A stretch of 64,000 bases of DNA from Rhodopirellula sp. SM50. GTDB taxonomy: Bacteria; Planctomycetota; Planctomycetia; Pirellulales; Pirellulaceae. The notes beneath the pieces were generated by a model, which was given only the letters and a program-made list of their open reading frames with translations, did not search any database and was not told the origin of the DNA. The DNA lies in the NCBI RefSeq assembly GCF_002289565.1, contig NZ_NTFY01000003.1, positions 62,001 to 126,000 of the forward strand, read 5' to 3'. Positions within the stretch are counted from its first letter, which is position 1. Each line of letters opens with the position of its first letter. Positions 51,868 through 62,600 of this stretch are shown piece by piece. The position numbers and the translations under genes were made by a program.

Positions 51868-52986
51868 TTAGGCCGCGGCGGCTTCGTCACGGGCACCGGA
51901 CGACGGACCGGACGATCCCTCGTCCACCGCATCGTGAACACGCTGCCGACGCAATTGATCCAGCGTGACCGAAGGCTTGACGCGGCGGGCGTACAATTGC
52001 ATCCATTGGGCGAAATGACACAGGGCCATGTTGCCGTTGTCCCACACCATGCTCAACCGTTGGTCGACGTTGTAGTTGTACTTGGGCCAAAACAGATCGA
52101 TCATATCGCGATCGATGACGATAAAACGATCCGCCAACATCTCCCACCAGGCGGGCAGATCGTCGACGGGCTTTGCCCCGGTTCGCTGCAGATAGCTGCG
52201 GCACAGCACGATTTCTGGAGTCGCCTGCTGCAGCATTTCGTCAAACTCGTCGCACACCCGAAACGTCATTTCGGGGCCACACAATTCAGGCGACCAGTAG
52301 GTCAACAGATCGTCGGTCGTGCCGAACATCAACAGGTCGGCCGGATGGCAGGGGACGTACAATCGAGTGGCAAAGTCGAGCACCATCAATCGCTTCTGCT
52401 GGCCGCTGGCCGCGTCGACGGGAAACTGGTTCAACAAGTCGCGGCAAAACTGGTCGGCTTCGGCCAGATGAATCCGAGTGTCGGCGCGGGTCTTCATGGC
52501 GTAGCGACAGCCCATCCGTTGGGCTTCCTGCAACCCACGCCGCGTCGAAACGATTTGAAGATTCAAATTGTGCGGTCCCGGATGCGGTGGTTTTTCACTC
52601 GTCACCACGGTGACCCCCAGCGATTCAATCTGGGCCCGCAGCTCCGGCGAGACATCGTTCCAGGTCGACAAGATCAAACGTGAATGGGGCATCGTCTGGC
52701 GATACAACTGCAGCGTCTGGATCGTCAGTTCGTCGCGTTGGACGACCGGCCCTTGAACGACCACGGCGATCGACTCGTCGGCATGCTGGTCCGAGGCACC
52801 TGGAGACAAGACGGTCGTGCTGGACGCGGCCTGTTTGGGATAATCGCGAAAAACACGCCACCAACCGCCATCCAGATCCGCCTCACGGGAGAGGCGTTCG
52901 ATCAATCGGCGATAGCGGCGAATCCGCTCCGCCGGGTTGGGGGAGACGAGGTTAACGAACCAGCAAATCCATTCCCATTTCCACAT
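51868..52986 (-). CDS. WavE-like LPS/glycan biosynthesis protein
   Basis: 372 residues. Core motifs IAVVVQGPVVQRDELTIQTL, LILSTWNDVSP, MKTRADTRIH and LMFGTTDDLLTYW match the WavE family, putative glycosyltransferases of lipopolysaccharide core synthesis in Vibrio. The MKTRADTR stretch is the probable nucleotide-sugar/metal site. Soluble, cytoplasmic. Next gene on this strand, at 53824, encodes a sugar nucleotidyltransferase, and the gap is 46 bp. ATG start at 52986. Confidence 0.85.
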   Translation of the reverse strand: MWKWEWICWFVNLVSPNPAERIRRYRRLIERLSREADLDGGWWRVFRDYPKQAASSTTVLSPGASDQHADESIAVVVQGPVVQRDELTIQTLQLYRQTMPHSRLILSTWNDVSPELRAQIESLGVTVVTSEKPPHPGPHNLNLQIVSTRRGLQEAQRMGCRYAMKTRADTRIHLAEADQFCRDLLNQFPVDAASGQQKRLMVLDFATRLYVPCHPADLLMFGTTDDLLTYWSPELCGPEMTFRVCDEFDEMLQQATPEIVLCRSYLQRTGAKPVDDLPAWWEMLADRFIVIDRDMIDLFWPKYNYNVDQRLSMVWDNGNMALCHFAQWMQLYARRVKPSVTLDQLRRQRVHDAVDEGSSGPSSGARDEAAAA

Positions 52987-53032
52987 CGTGATACTCGTGA
53001 CCGGTGAAGAGTGTGCAGCTTGGGGGCGTCCC

Positions 53033-53824
53033 TCAGGCCGCTTCGCGGCCGCGTTTGCAATGTATCTTTTCTGCGTCGGTCTGGATTCGCGACTCGAATC
53101 CGCGACGCACGAATTTCTCCAGGTCCTCGGGGGTACCCAGTCCGTGCATCACGTTACCGGCGTCGCCGATCGATACCGTTTCCACGTGTTGACCGCTGCG
53201 GATCAATCGGGAATAGACCGGAGCGACGTAGAATTCGTTTTTGGAACGATCGTTTTCGCGAATCATGTCTTTGGCCGCCGAGACGAAATCCGCACCGTGG
53301 GCGAAGTTGTAGATTCCCACGGTGGCCTCGCTGGACACCACCTCTTTCTCGATCACACCGATGATCTCACCCTGGTCATCGCGTTGGACGTAGGACCATT
53401 TCGGCGAATCATCATTCATGGTCATCAAGAACGCATCGATCCCGCGTTGCATGCCGACATTCAAGTACTCGTCGATCGATGCATCGATCCATTGATCACA
53501 ATTAGCGATCATCAGGGGCGACTGATTGTCGATCCCGTCACTGGCCAACAGCACGGTGCAAGCGGCGCCCGCGGTGACACGGTCAAGCGTGCGGATTTCG
53601 CAACCCGGCGCCGCGTCGCGCAAGATCGACTCCAGCGGATAGTCGCTGATGTGCGAGGACTGGCACAGAAAGAAAAATTTATGGTCGCAGGCCGGCCGCA
53701 GGTTGTCGATCACGGTGCGAATCATTGGCACACCATGAACGGGGATCAACGGCTTGGGATCTTGATAACCGGCTTGTTGAAACCGTGAACCATGCCCCGC
53801 CATGGGGATCACAATATTAAGCAT
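53033..53824 (-). CDS. sugar-phosphate nucleotidyltransferase
   Basis: 263 residues. NTP_transferase fold with LNIVIPMAGHGSRFQQAGYQDPKPLI (G-x-G-S-R-F and PKPLI signature), LMIANCDQWIDASI and GIYNFAHG. The ANCDQW variant is the one of nucleotidyltransferases found in capsule clusters of Campylobacter and others, rather than classical RmlA. It activates a sugar or polyol phosphate as an NDP derivative. The frame extends to 53968, but the ATG at 53824 has a perfect AAGGAGG. Its first 8 bases overlap the end of the cupin gene, so the two are translationally coupled. Confidence 0.87.
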   Translation of the reverse strand: MLNIVIPMAGHGSRFQQAGYQDPKPLIPVHGVPMIRTVIDNLRPACDHKFFFLCQSSHISDYPLESILRDAAPGCEIRTLDRVTAGAACTVLLASDGIDNQSPLMIANCDQWIDASIDEYLNVGMQRGIDAFLMTMNDDSPKWSYVQRDDQGEIIGVIEKEVVSSEATVGIYNFAHGADFVSAAKDMIRENDRSKNEFYVAPVYSRLIRSGQHVETVSIGDAGNVMHGLGTPEDLEKFVRRGFESRIQTDAEKIHCKRGREAA

Positions 53825-54203
53825 CCGGAGACCTCCTTGAATCGTCCGCATCAATAAACTTGTCGTTAGGTACGCTCGGTGTTTTGAGCACCACCGTCGT
53901 GGTCGGCTCCAAAGCCTCGAAATCGGTCGAATGACCGGGGTCGATCTGAACGATGTCGCCGGAAACATACTCGCGACCGTTCATTCGCACGCGTCCCGAC
54001 GCGATCACCGTGTACTCGGTCGCGACGGCGTGGTAGTGGCTTTGCTCGCGGTCGCCCGCACGATAAATCTTGATCGCGACTTCAACGTCGTCATGGGCGA
54101 TTAAGGCGGGCTGAAAATGCCCGACCAACCATCCGCCGACAAAGTCTTGCAATCGGTGTTTGGTCACGTCCGTGGACGCTTCGCAGCTTGCGGGGTCTGC
54201 CAT
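53817..54203 (-). CDS. cupin-fold protein
   Basis: 128 residues. A single cupin barrel with DREQSHYHAVATEYTVIASGRVRMNGREYVSGDIVQIDPGHSTDF (only HYH...E and the later H are key: metal-binding His, His, Glu, His). Small cupins in polysaccharide clusters include sugar isomerases. Coupled to the nucleotidyltransferase by an 8-bp overlap, so it may make or modify the sugar phosphate that enzyme activates. ATG start at 54203. Confidence 0.82.
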   Translation of the reverse strand: MADPASCEASTDVTKHRLQDFVGGWLVGHFQPALIAHDDVEVAIKIYRAGDREQSHYHAVATEYTVIASGRVRMNGREYVSGDIVQIDPGHSTDFEALEPTTTVVLKTPSVPNDKFIDADDSRRSPDA

Positions 54204-54318
54204 GCCTGTCTCGTCTAGGTGGGTCGATGTGGTGCAACGGCGAATCGATCGCCTTTGGCCTCATGGCGTGCGGTATATCCGATCCGCCGCGCCGGCGGCA
54301 AGGTTGATCGTAAAGTGG

Positions 54319-56274
54319 CTACGCCGCCGCTCGGTCCGATCGTTGGTCGGCGGCCGCCTTGGGACCGGGTTCCACGGAAATTTGCTGGCCTTCGAAACGC
54401 AGCACGATGTCGGCGATGTCCAACATGCCTTGACGGTGAGTCACAAAAAACACCGTGCGATGCTGGCACTGATCCCGAATGGTGTCAAAAATCAGACGCT
54501 CGCTCTCGACATCGATTTGGCTGGTCGCTTCATCGAGAATCAGAATATCGGGATCTCGGATCAGGGCTCGCGACAGGGCGATCCGCTGACGTTGACCGCC
54601 GCTGAGCCGGTGACCGTCCTGGCCGATCACGGTCTCATAACGCTGGGGAAGCTCGTTTTCGATAAACGATTCCGCGTGGGCCGCCTTGGCCGCTGCCAGA
54701 ATCTGCTCCCGCGTCGCCCCGGCCATCCCGTAGCCGATGTTGTAATACAGGTCCTCGTTGAACAGCTCGGTGTTCTGCGTCACCAACGCAATTCGGCTCC
54801 GCAAATCCTTGATTTTCATTTGCCGAATGTCGGCATCGTCCAGGCACACGCGACCGGCCTGCGGATCATAGAACCGACAAAGCAGATTGATCATCGACGA
54901 TTTCCCCGATCCGTTGGCACCCACGACGGCCACGGTACTGCCGTGAGGAATCTCTAGCGTCACGTCACGCAAGATCGGATTGGAGTCGTCATAGGCGAAA
55001 TGAATCCCCTCCAGTTTCAGGCTGCGGTGCGGCCGCGACGTCGTCACCGCGTCGTCCGCCTCGGTGATTCGGCTGGACTGGTCCAACATCGGGTACAACA
55101 AATTGGCCGCGACGGCTCCGGTATTGATGCCATCGATCACCGAAGCGAGCTTCCGCACCGGATCGCTGGCCCCGACCAACATGCCAAAAAAGACGATCAT
55201 CGACGCCGGGCCGAGCGGCTGGCTGGTGATCTGGATCCCAAAAATATCGGTCGCCCGATTCATCACCAAGTAAGACCCGGCGACAATCGCCGTGCTCATC
55301 ATTCCCAGTGCTAGCAATTCCGTGAGCGGACGGTTGAGCGCATTGAAGCTGACGATTCGCATCGTGAATCGCTGCATATCCAGGGTCGCCTTGTCGAACC
55401 GCTCCTGTTCGTGATCCTCACGGCAATACGCTTGGACGGTCCTGATATTGTTAAGCGATTCGAGCATCACGTGATGAAGCCCCATCGCCCGTTCCAGCAG
55501 ACTTTGGCAGACGCGTTTGAGCGATCGGCTGACCACGTACAGCAACCCGAACACGACGGGAACGACCAGCATGGTCAACAACAGCAATCGGGGACAGATG
55601 ATCGCCGCCCCGATCAAACAGGACGCCAATTTGAGCGGCTCGCGCACCGCACCGCCGTAAACACTGGTGATGCCATTTGACAGCATATTGGTCGTGTACG
55701 TAATGTGCGCGACAAAGCCACTGCTGGTGTAGCCGGCGAAACTGGCTTGGTCCAGCTTGAGCGCTTTGGAGAAGATTTTGGTTTGAATCCGCCGCGTGAT
55801 TCGGGCGGCGATCAGGGCCACGATCGCGGTGTTGGCAAACTGGAAGATGTGCTTGAGGACCGTGCAACACAAAACGCCCAACATGACATACAAGACGGTC
55901 TGGAATGGATCCTGGGGCAGGTACTTTTCGACGTAGGGTTGAATTTTCAGGGAGGAATCGAGGCCTGCTTGTTCAGCATTTTTGCGTGATTGCAACAGTT
56001 CCAGCTGAATCGCCGGGTCGACGCCGGGTGCGGCATTGTTGCGCACGTCGATCATTTCACGTTCGATGGCGGCGATCCGCACCTTGCTCTCGGCGATCTC
56101 GCCTTCGACCCAATCTTGCAGTGATTCGCCGACCATCGTGACTTTGATGACCGGAAAAAGGGCGCCGATATTCAGTCCCCAGATAGCGCCGTTGCCGACG
56201 GCGCAAAGGGTTGCGACAAGTAACAGAGGCCAAAAACCGAAGGCATCGGCAAGTGCTCGACCAAAATTCTTCAT
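54319..56274 (-). CDS. MsbA-like ABC exporter (fused TMD-NBD)
   Basis: 651 residues from the ATG at 56274. Six membrane helices (1-350) with an unusually long first extracytoplasmic loop (about 40-130, charged, coiled-coil-like, ESKVRIAAIEREMIDVRNN), then an ATP-binding domain: Walker A GANGSGKSS (about 452), Q-loop VTQNTELFNED, signature LSGGQRQR (about 556) and Walker B ILILDEATSQID. Half-transporter working as a homodimer to flip or export lipid-linked or other amphipathic cargo. It lies in the glycan cluster, so a glycan lipid is plausible. The frame begins with a GTG at 56370, but the internal ATG fits better. Confidence 0.9.
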   Translation of the reverse strand: MKNFGRALADAFGFWPLLLVATLCAVGNGAIWGLNIGALFPVIKVTMVGESLQDWVEGEIAESKVRIAAIEREMIDVRNNAAPGVDPAIQLELLQSRKNAEQAGLDSSLKIQPYVEKYLPQDPFQTVLYVMLGVLCCTVLKHIFQFANTAIVALIAARITRRIQTKIFSKALKLDQASFAGYTSSGFVAHITYTTNMLSNGITSVYGGAVREPLKLASCLIGAAIICPRLLLLTMLVVPVVFGLLYVVSRSLKRVCQSLLERAMGLHHVMLESLNNIRTVQAYCREDHEQERFDKATLDMQRFTMRIVSFNALNRPLTELLALGMMSTAIVAGSYLVMNRATDIFGIQITSQPLGPASMIVFFGMLVGASDPVRKLASVIDGINTGAVAANLLYPMLDQSSRITEADDAVTTSRPHRSLKLEGIHFAYDDSNPILRDVTLEIPHGSTVAVVGANGSGKSSMINLLCRFYDPQAGRVCLDDADIRQMKIKDLRSRIALVTQNTELFNEDLYYNIGYGMAGATREQILAAAKAAHAESFIENELPQRYETVIGQDGHRLSGGQRQRIALSRALIRDPDILILDEATSQIDVESERLIFDTIRDQCQHRTVFFVTHRQGMLDIADIVLRFEGQQISVEPGPKAAADQRSDRAAA

Positions 56275-56399
56275 CAGTGCTTCTTCTCGTTGTGCAATTG
56301 CAGCTAAGGACGCGTCGACACAGAATGTCGCCGCATCGATCGAATCTGCCGCACTTTTAGCGAAGATCACTACACGACTTCAATCGGAATGTTAGGACA

Positions 56400-57065
56400 A
56401 TGATTGAAATGGAGCGTCTTGCCCATCGCGGGCTCTGGAATGAAGCGACCGAAAAGAACAGCCGGGTGGCGTTTGAGCGAGCGTTTGCCGCGGGATTCGG
56501 TGTCGAAACGGATCTCCGCGACCACGCCGGCACGGTGGTGATCAGCCACGATCCGCCGGGCGGGGCGACCGAACCGGAACTGAGTTTCGAAGATTTCCTT
56601 GCCCTGTATCGCCGCTGCGACGCTTCGGGCACCCTCGCCTTGAACATCAAAGCGGACGGGTTATCCGTCAGGGTGCATCAATTGTTGAAAAAATACCAGT
56701 TGGGCAGGTATTTCGTCTTCGACATGGCGATCCCAGACATGTTGGCATATTCAAAACTCGGCATGCGCTGCTTTTCGCGGCACAGCGAGATTGAAATTCC
56801 GACGTTGTTGAAAAATTTTTCGCCATACTCACCGATCGAGGGGATCTGGCTGGATTCGTTTTCGTCGATTTGGTATTCCACCGATCTCGTTCGCGAACAC
56901 TTGGCGTCGGGACTGGACGTTTGTCTGGTTTCGCCCGAGCTACACGGCCGAGACCCACAGCCCTGGTGGGATGAATTACGAACGTTTCTCGAAACGACAC
57001 CACCGGATAGCGACCCGCGACCAGGCAGGTTGATGTTGTGCACAGATTTCCCCAACGAATTTTGA
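56400..57065 (+). CDS. glycerophosphodiester phosphodiesterase-like enzyme
   Basis: 221 residues. GDPD-fold features: AHRGLW (His9, Arg10), VETDLRD (Glu36, Asp38) and VVISHDPP (His50), all conserved catalytic/metal positions, and LNIKADGL further on. It lacks a signal peptide, so it works in the cytoplasm. In glycan clusters such enzymes may hydrolyse or handle glycerophosphoryl or NDP-linked intermediates. It is divergent from the ABC exporter gene and only 25 bp before the HAD gene, which suggests the two form one unit. Confidence 0.83.
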   Translation: MIEMERLAHRGLWNEATEKNSRVAFERAFAAGFGVETDLRDHAGTVVISHDPPGGATEPELSFEDFLALYRRCDASGTLALNIKADGLSVRVHQLLKKYQLGRYFVFDMAIPDMLAYSKLGMRCFSRHSEIEIPTLLKNFSPYSPIEGIWLDSFSSIWYSTDLVREHLASGLDVCLVSPELHGRDPQPWWDELRTFLETTPPDSDPRPGRLMLCTDFPNEF

Positions 57066-57090
57066 TCGGCTGCCAGGGAGGGCAACGTAA

Positions 57091-57738
57091 GTGATCAAGG
57101 CAATCATCTTTGACATGGACGGCGTCTTAGTTGATGCCAAACAGTGGCATTTTGAGGCGCTCAACACCGCGCTGGAACTGTTTGGGTATCGCATCAGCCA
57201 ATTCGAGCACCATCAACGATTCGACGGTCTACCGACACGCGAAAAGCTCCGCATCCTGGCCAAGGAGAACGGCTTTCCACACACGCTCAGCGATTTCGTC
57301 AACGAGATGAAACAGCATTGCTTGTTGGAAACCGCCGAACGACTTTGTCAGCCGAATCCGGTCCACCTCGAAACGCTCGAGACGCTGCGGAGCGAGGGCT
57401 ACGACTTGGCGTTGGCATCCAATTCGATCCGACGCTCCGTCGATCGATTGATGCAATTGACCTCGCTCAATTCGCTGCTCTCGTTCACCCTCAGCAACGA
57501 AGACGTCTCGCAGCCCAAGCCGAGTCCGGAAATCTATAGCCTGGCCATCAAACGCCTGGGCGTCTTCCCCAACGAATGTTTGGTGGTCGAAGACGGTGAT
57601 TACGGGGTGGCTGCAGCGAAAGCCGCCGGCGCCAACGTGCTCCGTGTCGAAACGGTTCGCGATGTGAATTACAACAACGTGCGAAATCGCATCGAAGAAA
57701 TCAAACGCGAATCCGGCCCCAAGACGTCGGTCGCTTAG
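57091..57738 (+). CDS. HAD-superfamily phosphatase (subfamily IA)
   Basis: 215 residues. Catalytic motifs FDMDGVLVD (Asp8, Asp10), LASNSIRRSV (Ser), QPKPSPEIY (Lys) and VVEDGDYGVAAAKAAG (the acidic motif). The cap is about 70 residues, as in beta-phosphoglucomutase/GPH-type members. It would dephosphorylate a sugar or glycerol phosphate. GTG start, with GGGAGGG 10-16 bases upstream. Together with the GDPD-like, cupin and nucleotidyltransferase genes it may make an activated phosphorylated sugar or polyol. Confidence 0.88.
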   Translation: MIKAIIFDMDGVLVDAKQWHFEALNTALELFGYRISQFEHHQRFDGLPTREKLRILAKENGFPHTLSDFVNEMKQHCLLETAERLCQPNPVHLETLETLRSEGYDLALASNSIRRSVDRLMQLTSLNSLLSFTLSNEDVSQPKPSPEIYSLAIKRLGVFPNECLVVEDGDYGVAAAKAAGANVLRVETVRDVNYNNVRNRIEEIKRESGPKTSVA

Positions 57739-57940
57739 CGACCGACAACGCGCAAACCGGACGGTCGTCCAAGTTGATACCGGACGGCTTGCGGCCTGTC
57801 GATTTAGTCGATGTTCTGAATTCGACGCGATGACGTTAGCCCGACGCGTCAGCGAGGGGCGCCGCGTGCCCCCTTGCTAACGCATGCGGGCTTCCATCGA
57901 CCGGCCGCTCGCGCCGGTCCACGCACAGCGTCAGCTCGAC

Positions 57941-58918
57941 CTAACTCGCGTTTCGAGCGAACGAACGCGACGACATCAGCAGCCCGCCGGCGAACACCAT
58001 CCACATCATCCAGGATGCCAGTTCCGGTGCGACCGGACCGCCGCCGGAGATCGTGGACGAGATCCACGACGCATACGACGACACCTTGATCGAACCCGCC
58101 AGATCACCGTAGTCCGCATCCAGATTGCCGTCCACGCTGGCGATGAACGAGTGCACGCCGGCCAAGACCTCTCCACTGCCAAAGTCCATGAACACGGCGC
58201 CCCCGCTGTCTCCGCCGGCGATCAAGTATTCGAGATCCAGTTGCGTTGCCGTTCCGAAAAAGTTGTCGCCCGCCAATCCGCTGTCGAAATCTTCAAAGAG
58301 GATGTCGTCGCTGTAACCGGTGACCGAGCTGCCGTCGACGTCCACGATGTTTTGACCGGCTCGTTTGGTGCCTGCCGGAGCGGTGATCCCGGTCTGGCCG
58401 TTGCCCGTGACACCGTATCCGACGTGGGTTGCCGTCTGTCCAACCTCCGACGTGTTGGTGTTGATCGTCGCCGGCGTCACGCTCAATTCGCTCGTGGCCA
58501 GTCGCAACAGGGCGATGTCGGTTCCCGTTTGAAGATCGCCCGTCCAGCCGGAAAACACAAATCGCTCGGCACCCACATGGACGCCGCCGCCGCTATCGGT
58601 CAGATCAAACGTCCAATCGCTCGCCGACAATCCCACTTCGTCCAAACAGTGGCCGGCCGTCAGGATCCAGTTTTCTTCGATCAGCGTGGCCGAACAAATC
58701 ATCGAACTCCACGTCAATGCACCCACCGCGGGATAGCTGGCGGCCAAACTCGTGTAACTGGAATCGGCACGATCGTGACGAATCGTGCCGCCGGTCGCGG
58801 TTTGCATGGCCCCCAGCACGAACAACAACAAGAGCCCACTGCACGCGCGTCCCGGCGGACGCCCTGGGGGACGGATTCGCAGTTCAACGAGGCTTCCTGG
58901 TTTGATGACCGTGCGCAT
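57941..58918 (-). CDS. trypsin-like (S1) serine protease with PEP-CTERM-like tail
   Basis: 325 residues from the ATG at 58918. An N-terminal signal (CSGLLLLFVLGAMQTATGG) is followed by an S1 domain with His90 (LTAGHCLD), Asp134 (GTDIALLR) and Ser238 (GGDSGGAVF). The C-terminus reads VAPELASWMMWMVFAGGLLM followed by basic residues, i.e. a VPEP-like motif, one hydrophobic helix and Arg-containing end: the pattern of an exosortase (PEP-CTERM) sorting signal. It lies in the exosortase operon, so it is a probable substrate. No other PEP-CTERM tails were recognised in the window. Confidence 0.85.
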   Translation of the reverse strand: MRTVIKPGSLVELRIRPPGRPPGRACSGLLLLFVLGAMQTATGGTIRHDRADSSYTSLAASYPAVGALTWSSMICSATLIEENWILTAGHCLDEVGLSASDWTFDLTDSGGGVHVGAERFVFSGWTGDLQTGTDIALLRLATSELSVTPATINTNTSEVGQTATHVGYGVTGNGQTGITAPAGTKRAGQNIVDVDGSSVTGYSDDILFEDFDSGLAGDNFFGTATQLDLEYLIAGGDSGGAVFMDFGSGEVLAGVHSFIASVDGNLDADYGDLAGSIKVSSYASWISSTISGGGPVAPELASWMMWMVFAGGLLMSSRSFARNAS

Positions 58919-58943
58919 GGTTGGGGTTTGATTCAAGGTGGGT

Positions 58944-59636
58944 TCAAGTGGAAGGAGGGGCCGGAATCGAGCGCCGTGTCACTCGGGTTGGCGATGAGTC
59001 GACGGAACGATCCGGAACCACATCGACCGATTCAGCTGCATCGACGGTCAGCCCAACGACTTGCCGAATCACCTGCTGAGCCTCCGCCGTCATCCCGCCG
59101 GGGTGCCGCATCGAGACGAGCAATCGTTGAAGTGTCGGATGACCGGCAAGTTGAAAGCGAGGAAATTGCGGTGCCCGCCAGCGCGATCCATCGTGCCAAG
59201 CGTAGGCGATCGTCAGGGCGGGTTGATCCACTTTCCGCGGCTGCAGCGTTTGGCAACGGAATTGGTCTGACTGGTCCGGCATGTTCCAGACGACGGGCTC
59301 ACTGTGCGCTCGGAACTGCGTCCGCGCATAACAGGTCTCGGGCAAGTGGCTTGCCAGCGGACCTCCCGGCCCGGCGATCAAGGTCACGACGACGACCTGC
59401 TTGGTCTGGCGATGTTGATAGACATGTCGCCAGTGATCTCCCGCCTGCAGAATGTCCAGCTCACTGGGCTGTAATTCGCATCGCTCGATCAGCTCCCATC
59501 GGCCCAGCGTCTCGGCCAGCTCAAACGCACATCGCGGCGGCACTTGGGTGCGCGCCGCCGATGTAGCCAGACAACTCACCAGGGCGAGAGAGCAACCCAG
59601 CACCGCAGCCTTCGTTCGGGTCAACGTGAAATCCAT
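58944..59636 (-). CDS. EpsI-like exosortase-associated protein
   Basis: 230 residues, exported (signal MDFTLTRTKAAVLGCSLALVS). The central region with LIAGPGGPLASHLPETCYA and VWNMPDQSD resembles EpsI domains, which usually accompany or are fused to exosortases. Its start overlaps the exosortase stop (TGATG), giving tight coupling. Probably works with the exosortase in sorting or in secretion of extracellular polymer. Middle-sized and without further membrane helices. Confidence 0.78.
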   Translation of the reverse strand: MDFTLTRTKAAVLGCSLALVSCLATSAARTQVPPRCAFELAETLGRWELIERCELQPSELDILQAGDHWRHVYQHRQTKQVVVVTLIAGPGGPLASHLPETCYARTQFRAHSEPVVWNMPDQSDQFRCQTLQPRKVDQPALTIAYAWHDGSRWRAPQFPRFQLAGHPTLQRLLVSMRHPGGMTAEAQQVIRQVVGLTVDAAESVDVVPDRSVDSSPTRVTRRSIPAPPST

Positions 59637-62600
59637 CAGGCGTCGCCGCTCCGTTGCATGGGAGGCCGTGTCGTCAATTCATTCGGACGAATGAATTCAT
59701 TTTGCAGTCTGGCCCAGGCACGCTGTTCGCTGTGATGCAGTTGGTCTTTGCGAAGCAGGTCGACCTGAACCGACTCGAAGGATTCCCGGGCCCGATCGCG
59801 ATTACCGACCGCCAGGTAAGCCGCGGCCAAGTGCAGGTGCGTCGTCGGGGCACCACCACCAGAGCCGGCCAGGGCACGATTGAACCACTCCAGTGCGTCT
59901 TCGGCACGATTCATCCGCACCAAGATCCACCCCTTGGTGTCCAAAAATTCGGGCACCGCACCGGTCTGTTTCAAAACGTGATCGATGTGTCGCAGTGCCC
60001 GCTGAAAATCACGCCCTTCTTCGGCCAACAGCATCGCCAAATTGTTTGCCGCGACGACGTGATCGGGGTGTCGTGCCACGGCACGATCGAGCAAGTCCAT
60101 CGCCGCAGTCTGACGCTGATGGTGCGTGTGCCACGCCACGATCGCCATCAGAAGCGTCGGGTCATCGACGGCCTCGGTCACACCCCCTGCGATGATCGGT
60201 TCCAAAATCGCCTGGTGTGCGGCAGACAAATCGTCGGTGCTGACCGCGATGACGGCGGCCGTATGAGCCCTCAAGGAGGTGTTCACCGTCCACCGTGGAT
60301 CGGCAACCAACGTGACCGCCTTGTCGGCATGACCATGACGCGCCAACGCAATCGCCAGCGCCGCGACATCTTCAACGCCGCGTTCGGCAACGGCGCGATA
60401 GTGGCCGATCGCCAGATCGCCTCGGCCAACCCGTTCATAGGCCTGGGCCACGATCTTGTCCGAGGGTGCGGGTATCGTGTCCGAGACGATTGCGGGTTCG
60501 CCACCGCGTCGTTGCCGCAGCGTGATTTCCTCGATCGCACCGCGGATCCCATATCGGTCGTGCAGCACGTCGACCAGTTCCAACCAGATTTCGTTGTCAT
60601 AGCCCAGTTCTGCCAACGCGCTGCGATAACAGCGTTCGGCGGCCGGCGTGTTGCCGACCGATCGCCAGGCTCGCGCGGCCGCCGTCCATTGATCGGCTGA
60701 ACGATCGCCGCCGGCTGAACCATCGCCGCCGGGTTTCCCGTTGCCGCGGGTAGCGCGCGATTCGAACAACCGGGCGGCTTGAGCATTTCGGCCCAGCCGA
60801 ACCAGGCATTGGGCCTGCAGCGTTTCCACCGCCGGCAACCACGCGGCGGCGTCGGCGGCAGACGAAGCCGGCGTCATCGCGAGCAAAGACTGACAACGCC
60901 CGATCGTCGTCAGCGCCGCTTCGTAGCGACCGGCGTGGGCATCCAGCCGGGCTTGAACCAGCATCCAGCGGATCCGCAGCTCGCGGCTGACGGGTTGAAA
61001 CACTTGGTTTTCCTGATTCAACAACTGCCCCACCAAGGCAGCCGACTCCGCAGGACGCGCCGCATGAAACAGCGCCTCGGCCAGCTTGATCCCCAGTCCC
61101 ATCGGTCGATCGCCCGCCAACCGCCACGCCCGCAGGTACGCGGCGCTGCACCGCGGCCACTGTCCCTGGCTGGCATAGACATCACCTAACATGGCGTAGG
61201 CCGCGTGGTGATTGGGCATCCGCTCCATCGCCTTGGTCAGCAACCGTTTCGCATCGTCGCGCCGGTGCTGCAACACTGCTTCCCGCGCGCTGGCCAGATA
61301 AATCTGATACGCCACGCCGGCCGGACAGTGGTCGTCGATGCTGATCCGGGCCCGTTCGATGGACGGGGATTCCGTGCCAAACACCTGCGCGAACCGCCAC
61401 GCCTGTAGGAATGCGTCCGCCGAACCGACTCCGCTAGCCGCATCGGCGATCGCCGGTTCGATCGCGTCTGCCACACGCCGATCCATCGACTCGGCGTGAT
61501 CGCAGCCATACGATGCCAGCTCGATCACCAAACGATCCCGCCACAGCGACGGGGGACCGAATCGGTCCAACCATCGGTTCAAACGGTCGACAGTGACCAA
61601 GGGGTGACGGGGACGCGAGCCGTGGGGAAACCGCAACATCGCCTCCACGCACAGTCGCAATGATTGCGCGTTGCGTTGATCGATCGCGTAGAGACGTTCG
61701 GCGCTGCGGCAGGCCGATTTGGCCTGATCGAGCTCCAACGCCAACTGCAAATGGGTTCGCAAGGCGTCCACATGCGACGGCGCCTGTTCGAGGACCGATT
61801 CGAGTTGGTAAAAGACCCGCATGCGGCCGTCGACGGAGTCAGCACCTTGGAGCGACGCCCAGGCATAGCGATAGCGCGTCTCAACCCGGTCGGGCTGCAA
61901 CTGCAACAACTCTCGGTAACACGATGCCGCACGATCCCAATCGGCGTTCGCTTCATGGCCACGCGCCTGCGCCAGGGTTTCGCTGATGATGCGATCACGC
62001 TTGGCCGTATGATGAACGATCGCGACAGCGACGATGCCGGCGAGGACCAGCGGCACGGCGCCCACCGCCAACACGGGCTTGCCCCATTGCGGCCATCGTC
62101 GGCCGAACGCATGAGTATCTCGTCCGGATTGACGTTTCGGGCCGCGCCGGCCGGAGAGCTCGCGTCCGTCCGGTGTCAGCTTAAATATTGACGTTGACAG
62201 CGTCCTGACCCTGCCGAGCCACGCCCGAAACGCAAAAAACAGCAAAGCCGACAGGGGCAACGCCAACCAAACGCCCAGGTCATGAGTCCACGTCGTGTAC
62301 GACTCGTTTTGGTAGCGATCCGCGATCAAGGCGACCGCCGAAATCCGGGTGGCGTTGGCCACAATGGCCGCCGGCAACGCCAGCAACATCACCGCGGCCA
62401 AATCCCACGCGACGCCCCAACCCGGCTTGCCGCCCTGATCCCGACCAGACCGCGACCGGGAAAGGAAGGTGATGATGGTCCCCAGCGCCGCGACCGCGAC
62501 GGTCATCCGCAGTCCGCTGCAATCACGGGTGACCCCGACTCCGCCGGTTGCCATCATCAACGTGTAGCCGTCGGTCACCGCAAAGGTCGACGTCAGACTG

